A stretch of DNA of 9,257 nucleotides from an uncultured Sutterella sp. (lineage in GTDB: Bacteria; Pseudomonadota; Gammaproteobacteria; Burkholderiales; Burkholderiaceae_F), in the NCBI GenBank assembly GCA_900552545.1, contig USAL01000068.1, forward strand, positions 1 through 9,257, read 5' to 3'. The notes beneath the pieces were generated by a model, which was not told the DNA's origin, did no database searches, and saw only the letters and a program-made list of their open reading frames with translations. Within the stretch, counting starts at the first letter, position 1. Each line of letters opens with the position of its first letter. Shown piece after piece: positions 7,273 through 9,257 of the stretch. The translations under genes were made by a program, and so were the position numbers.

Positions 7273-8034
7273 ATGCTCTCAACCTTTGCCTCGCTTGCCG
7301 ACTTCATCGGCATCTTCGCGTTTGCTCTGGCTGGCATCATGTCGGCGCACAATCGCCGCATCGACCCCGTAGGCATCTTCGTGCTTGCCTTTACGACGGC
7401 TTTCGGCGGCGGAATCTTTCGCGACATCATCATCGACAATCGTCCCTACTATTGGATTGAAAATCAGGCCTATGTCTGGATGACATTGGCACTGACGGCA
7501 CTGGCACCCGTCGTGCTCTCCCGTTTCCGGCGCTGGTTTCCTGAAAGCGTTTTCATCTGGCTTGATGCCATCGGCCTAGGATTTTTCAGCGTCTCTGGAA
7601 CGGCTTTGTGCCTGCAGTCGGGCATCCCGCCACTGTCGGCCACCATTCTCGGCGTGTGCACCGGCGCGTTGGGCGGGATGCTGCGCGACGTCTTCTTAAA
7701 CCGCGTCCCCCTGGTTTTGTCCGACCATCAGCCTTATGCACTTGCCGCCTTTGCCGGATGCTGGCTTTTCATCGGGCTCAACGTCCTCTGGCCCGAGTCG
7801 GGCACGACCGGCCACGAGATCGCACTTTGGGTTTCGACCATCACCATCATTGCCGTGCGCATGTTTTGCTGGTACAAACGCCTGCGCATTGTTTCCTACG
7901 GCTCCATCCGCCGACTCATGAAACTGCGCCGCAGTCATCAAACAAAAGCACACTCTATCGAGAGCCGCTCTTTAAAAAAGAATTCACACTCCCAGAACGC
8001 CAAGGCGGAAAAAGAGCACTCCAAGAAGCCATGA
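7273..8034 (+). CDS. TRIC/UPF0126 family membrane protein (YicG-like)
   Basis: Bacterial members of the TRIC (trimeric intracellular cation channel) family, formerly UPF0126, are inner-membrane proteins of about 200 residues with two copies of a three-helix unit; some form cation channels, and substrate or role here is unknown. Both repeats are visible: AFALAGIMSA...DPVGIF...GGGIFRD (residues 16-51) and DAIGLGFFSVSGTAL...GGMLRD (98-139), with about seven hydrophobic segments up to residue 200. The start at 7273 is chosen for the GAGGA 8 bases upstream and the family N-terminus; the frame stays open upstream to about 7081, but that part does not resemble the family. The protein is 253 residues. 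The extra about 50 residues at the end are strongly basic and rich in K, R, S and H (LMKLRRSHQTKAHSIESRSL and beyond), unlike ordinary family members. The stop overlaps the rfbC start as ATGA, so the genes are probably co-translated. Confidence 0.88.
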   Translation: MLSTFASLADFIGIFAFALAGIMSAHNRRIDPVGIFVLAFTTAFGGGIFRDIIIDNRPYYWIENQAYVWMTLALTALAPVVLSRFRRWFPESVFIWLDAIGLGFFSVSGTALCLQSGIPPLSATILGVCTGALGGMLRDVFLNRVPLVLSDHQPYALAAFAGCWLFIGLNVLWPESGTTGHEIALWVSTITIIAVRMFCWYKRLRIVSYGSIRRLMKLRRSHQTKAHSIESRSLKKNSHSQNAKAEKEHSKKP

Positions 8035-8618
8035 AACTGACTGAAACTTCCATTCCTGAAGTAAAAATCATCGAACCGCAGATCTTTCCCGACGCTCGAG
8101 GCTATTTCTGCGAAACCTATCAAAAGCAGAAGTTCGCCGCGCTGGGCATCACACAGGAGTTTGTTCAGGACAACGAATCCTTTTCATCCAAGGGCGTGCT
8201 GCGCGGACTGCACTTTCAGCGGCCTCCCTTTGCCCAGGCCAAGATCGTACGGGTTCTTGAGGGCGAGATTCTTGCCCTCGCGCTTGATCTGCGCGCAGGC
8301 TCCCCCACGTTCGGGCAGCACGCTGCCGTCAGGTTGTCGCTTGAGAACCACCGCATGCTTTATATTCCCGCGGGGTTTGCGCACGGCTTCGTCGTGCTCT
8401 CGCAGACCGCCTGCATCGCCTACAAGTGTGATGCGCTTTATGCGCCGCAGGCCGAAGACGCCATTGACGCGCTCGACAAAGCGCTTGCCATCGACTGGCT
8501 TTGCGATCCCGGTGCGCTCATTCGATCCGAAAAGGATGCACGCGCCCGCTCCTGGGAAAGCTATCTTGCGGCACCGTGCTTCTCTTATCAAAACCAGCAC
8601 CTGATCCCGGCGTTCTGA
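8031..8618 (+). CDS. rfbC: RfbC/RmlC, dTDP-4-dehydrorhamnose 3,5-epimerase
   Basis: RmlC epimerises dTDP-4-keto-6-deoxyglucose at C3 and C5, the third step to dTDP-L-rhamnose, precursor for O-antigen or other surface glycans; it acts in the cytosol. The 195-residue product matches the usual length (about 180-185 in enterics) with a slightly long tail. Seen: EFVQDNESFSSKGVLRGLHF (residues 43-62), with the catalytic His61; Lys71 in QAKIVRVLEGEI; YIPAGFAHGF with His118; Tyr131 and Tyr137 in the YKCDALYAP segment; and Asp169 in SEKDA. All match the Salmonella RmlC active-site residues with an offset of one to two. The GI.W.DP segment normal after YaPe is replaced by a less conserved stretch (AEDAIDALDKALAIDW). 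The ATG at 8031 overlaps the TRIC stop by 4 bases; its ribosome binding site is weak, consistent with coupling. rfbD follows after 24 bases. Confidence 0.96.
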   Translation: MKLTETSIPEVKIIEPQIFPDARGYFCETYQKQKFAALGITQEFVQDNESFSSKGVLRGLHFQRPPFAQAKIVRVLEGEILALALDLRAGSPTFGQHAAVRLSLENHRMLYIPAGFAHGFVVLSQTACIAYKCDALYAPQAEDAIDALDKALAIDWLCDPGALIRSEKDARARSWESYLAAPCFSYQNQHLIPAF

Positions 8619-8642
8619 CTTTTTATTTCAAGGACTCAATTC

Positions 8643-9257
8643 ATGATCGTCATCACCGGAGCCAACGGACAGCTCGCACGGGCATTGCGCCGGCTCTGCC
8701 TTGAACGCGACATCGCGCACACGGCGCTTGCGCGCGATGCGCTCGACATCACCGACGGCAAGGCCGTCGCAAGCACGCTTGCCGGTCTCGGCGAGATCGG
8801 CTGCATCATCAACTGCGCGGCCTACACGCAGGTTGATCTGGCTGAATCGCACCCTCAGGAAGCCTATGCTGTCAATGCGCTTGCCCCGTGGAATCTGGCG
8901 CGAACAGGCATTCCCGTGATCCACGTCTCAACCGACTACGTCTTTGATGGAACGACCGATGCGCCCTACGAAACCGACGCTCCCGCGCGTCCCGTCTCGG
9001 TCTATGGCCTTTCCAAGCGCGCAGGTGAAACTGCGCTTCTTGAAGGCGGCTTTGAGGGCCTGATCGTACGCACGGCCTGGGCTTATTCGGCCGATCCCGA
9101 AGCAAAAAACTTTCTCAACACCATGAAGCGCCTGTTTGCTTCGCGCCCCGAGGTTTGCGTCGTCAACGACCAGAAGGGAGCCCCAACGCTTGCCGACGAT
9201 CTGGCAAACATTCTTCTTTCCCTTTACGAGAAGGGACTGCACCGTCGTCCGATGGAA
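8643..9257 (+). CDS. rfbD: RfbD/RmlD, dTDP-4-dehydrorhamnose reductase (C-terminus cut by window edge)
   Basis: RmlD reduces dTDP-4-keto-L-rhamnose to dTDP-L-rhamnose with NAD(P)H, the last step of the pathway; it is a cytosolic short-chain dehydrogenase-type enzyme. From the ATG at 8643, 205 codons are open to the window end. Seen: Rossmann motif ITGANGQLARAL (residues 4-15), INCAAYTQVDLAE (56-68), VSTDYVFDG (95-103) and YGLSKRAGE (121-129) with the catalytic Tyr121 and Lys125; RTAWAYS (143-149) follows. The family is about 290-300 residues, so about 90 are missing. The start is supported by AAGGA (8630-8634), 8 bases upstream. The stretch between VNAL and STDYVF is about four residues shorter than in E. 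coli RmlD, a small helix deletion unlikely to matter. It belongs to the same operon as rfbC; rfbA and rfbB are not in the window and must lie downstream or elsewhere. Confidence 0.95.
   Translation, partial: MIVITGANGQLARALRRLCLERDIAHTALARDALDITDGKAVASTLAGLGEIGCIINCAAYTQVDLAESHPQEAYAVNALAPWNLARTGIPVIHVSTDYVFDGTTDAPYETDAPARPVSVYGLSKRAGETALLEGGFEGLIVRTAWAYSADPEAKNFLNTMKRLFASRPEVCVVNDQKGAPTLADDLANILLSLYEKGLHRRPME

Noticed and set aside
6807..7439. Minus-strand open frame of 210 codons across tamB end and TRIC start
   Set aside because: Shadow of plus-strand genes in GC-rich sequence; no ribosome binding site or recognisable domain.
7961..7980. Terminator-like AGAGCCGCTCTTT followed by A-rich sequence
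   Set aside because: The stem is only four to five pairs, no T run follows, and it lies within the TRIC coding region.
7608..8030. Upstream extension of rfbC
   Set aside because: The frame is open but overlaps the TRIC gene; RmlC homology begins at the ATG at 8031, which overlaps the TRIC stop by 4 bases.

Overview
The window looks like the chromosome of a Gram-negative betaproteobacterium. It is moderately GC-rich, encodes an outer-membrane translocation and assembly module (TamA/TamB) and part of a dTDP-L-rhamnose pathway, and its promoters and Fur site read as proteobacterial. A Sutterella-like member of the Burkholderiales is my best guess, from protein style only; no 16S or other decisive marker is present. 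I see no mobile element, CRISPR array, tRNA or rRNA.

Layout. (1) 1-707, minus strand: N-terminal two thirds of queA (queuosine tRNA modification), cut by the window edge. (2) 708-1222, a 515-base gap without a convincing protein gene. It holds a probable queA promoter on the minus strand. On the plus strand a strong promoter is overlapped by a perfect 7-3-7 Fur-type inverted repeat, followed by about 180 nt of hairpin-rich sequence and a textbook Rho-independent terminator. I read this as an undescribed iron/Fur-regulated small RNA. (3) 1223-7084, plus strand: tamA and tamB, overlapping by a few bases. Each carries one single-base lesion: a frameshift in a run of seven T in tamA, and an in-frame TAG in tamB followed directly by ATG. 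The rest of both reading frames is intact. (4) 7085-8034: a promoter-like element, a 22-codon leader ORF with its own ribosome binding site, and a TRIC/UPF0126-type membrane protein with an unusual basic C-terminal tail. (5) 8031-9257: rfbC (rmlC) overlapping the TRIC gene by 4 bases, then rfbD (rmlD), which runs off the window.

How the genes fit together. TamA (outer-membrane Omp85 barrel) and TamB (inner-membrane-anchored periplasmic protein) would form one envelope-spanning complex. Both are broken at one nucleotide, so either the complex is recently lost in this strain or the assembly has two errors. RfbC and RfbD are the last two enzymes making dTDP-L-rhamnose for surface polysaccharide. 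The TRIC gene and leader ORF are probably co-transcribed with them. The most novel items are the Fur-box/terminator-bounded RNA gene, with a hairpin loop complementary to Shine-Dalgarno sequences, and the leader ORF ending inside the TRIC ribosome binding site.
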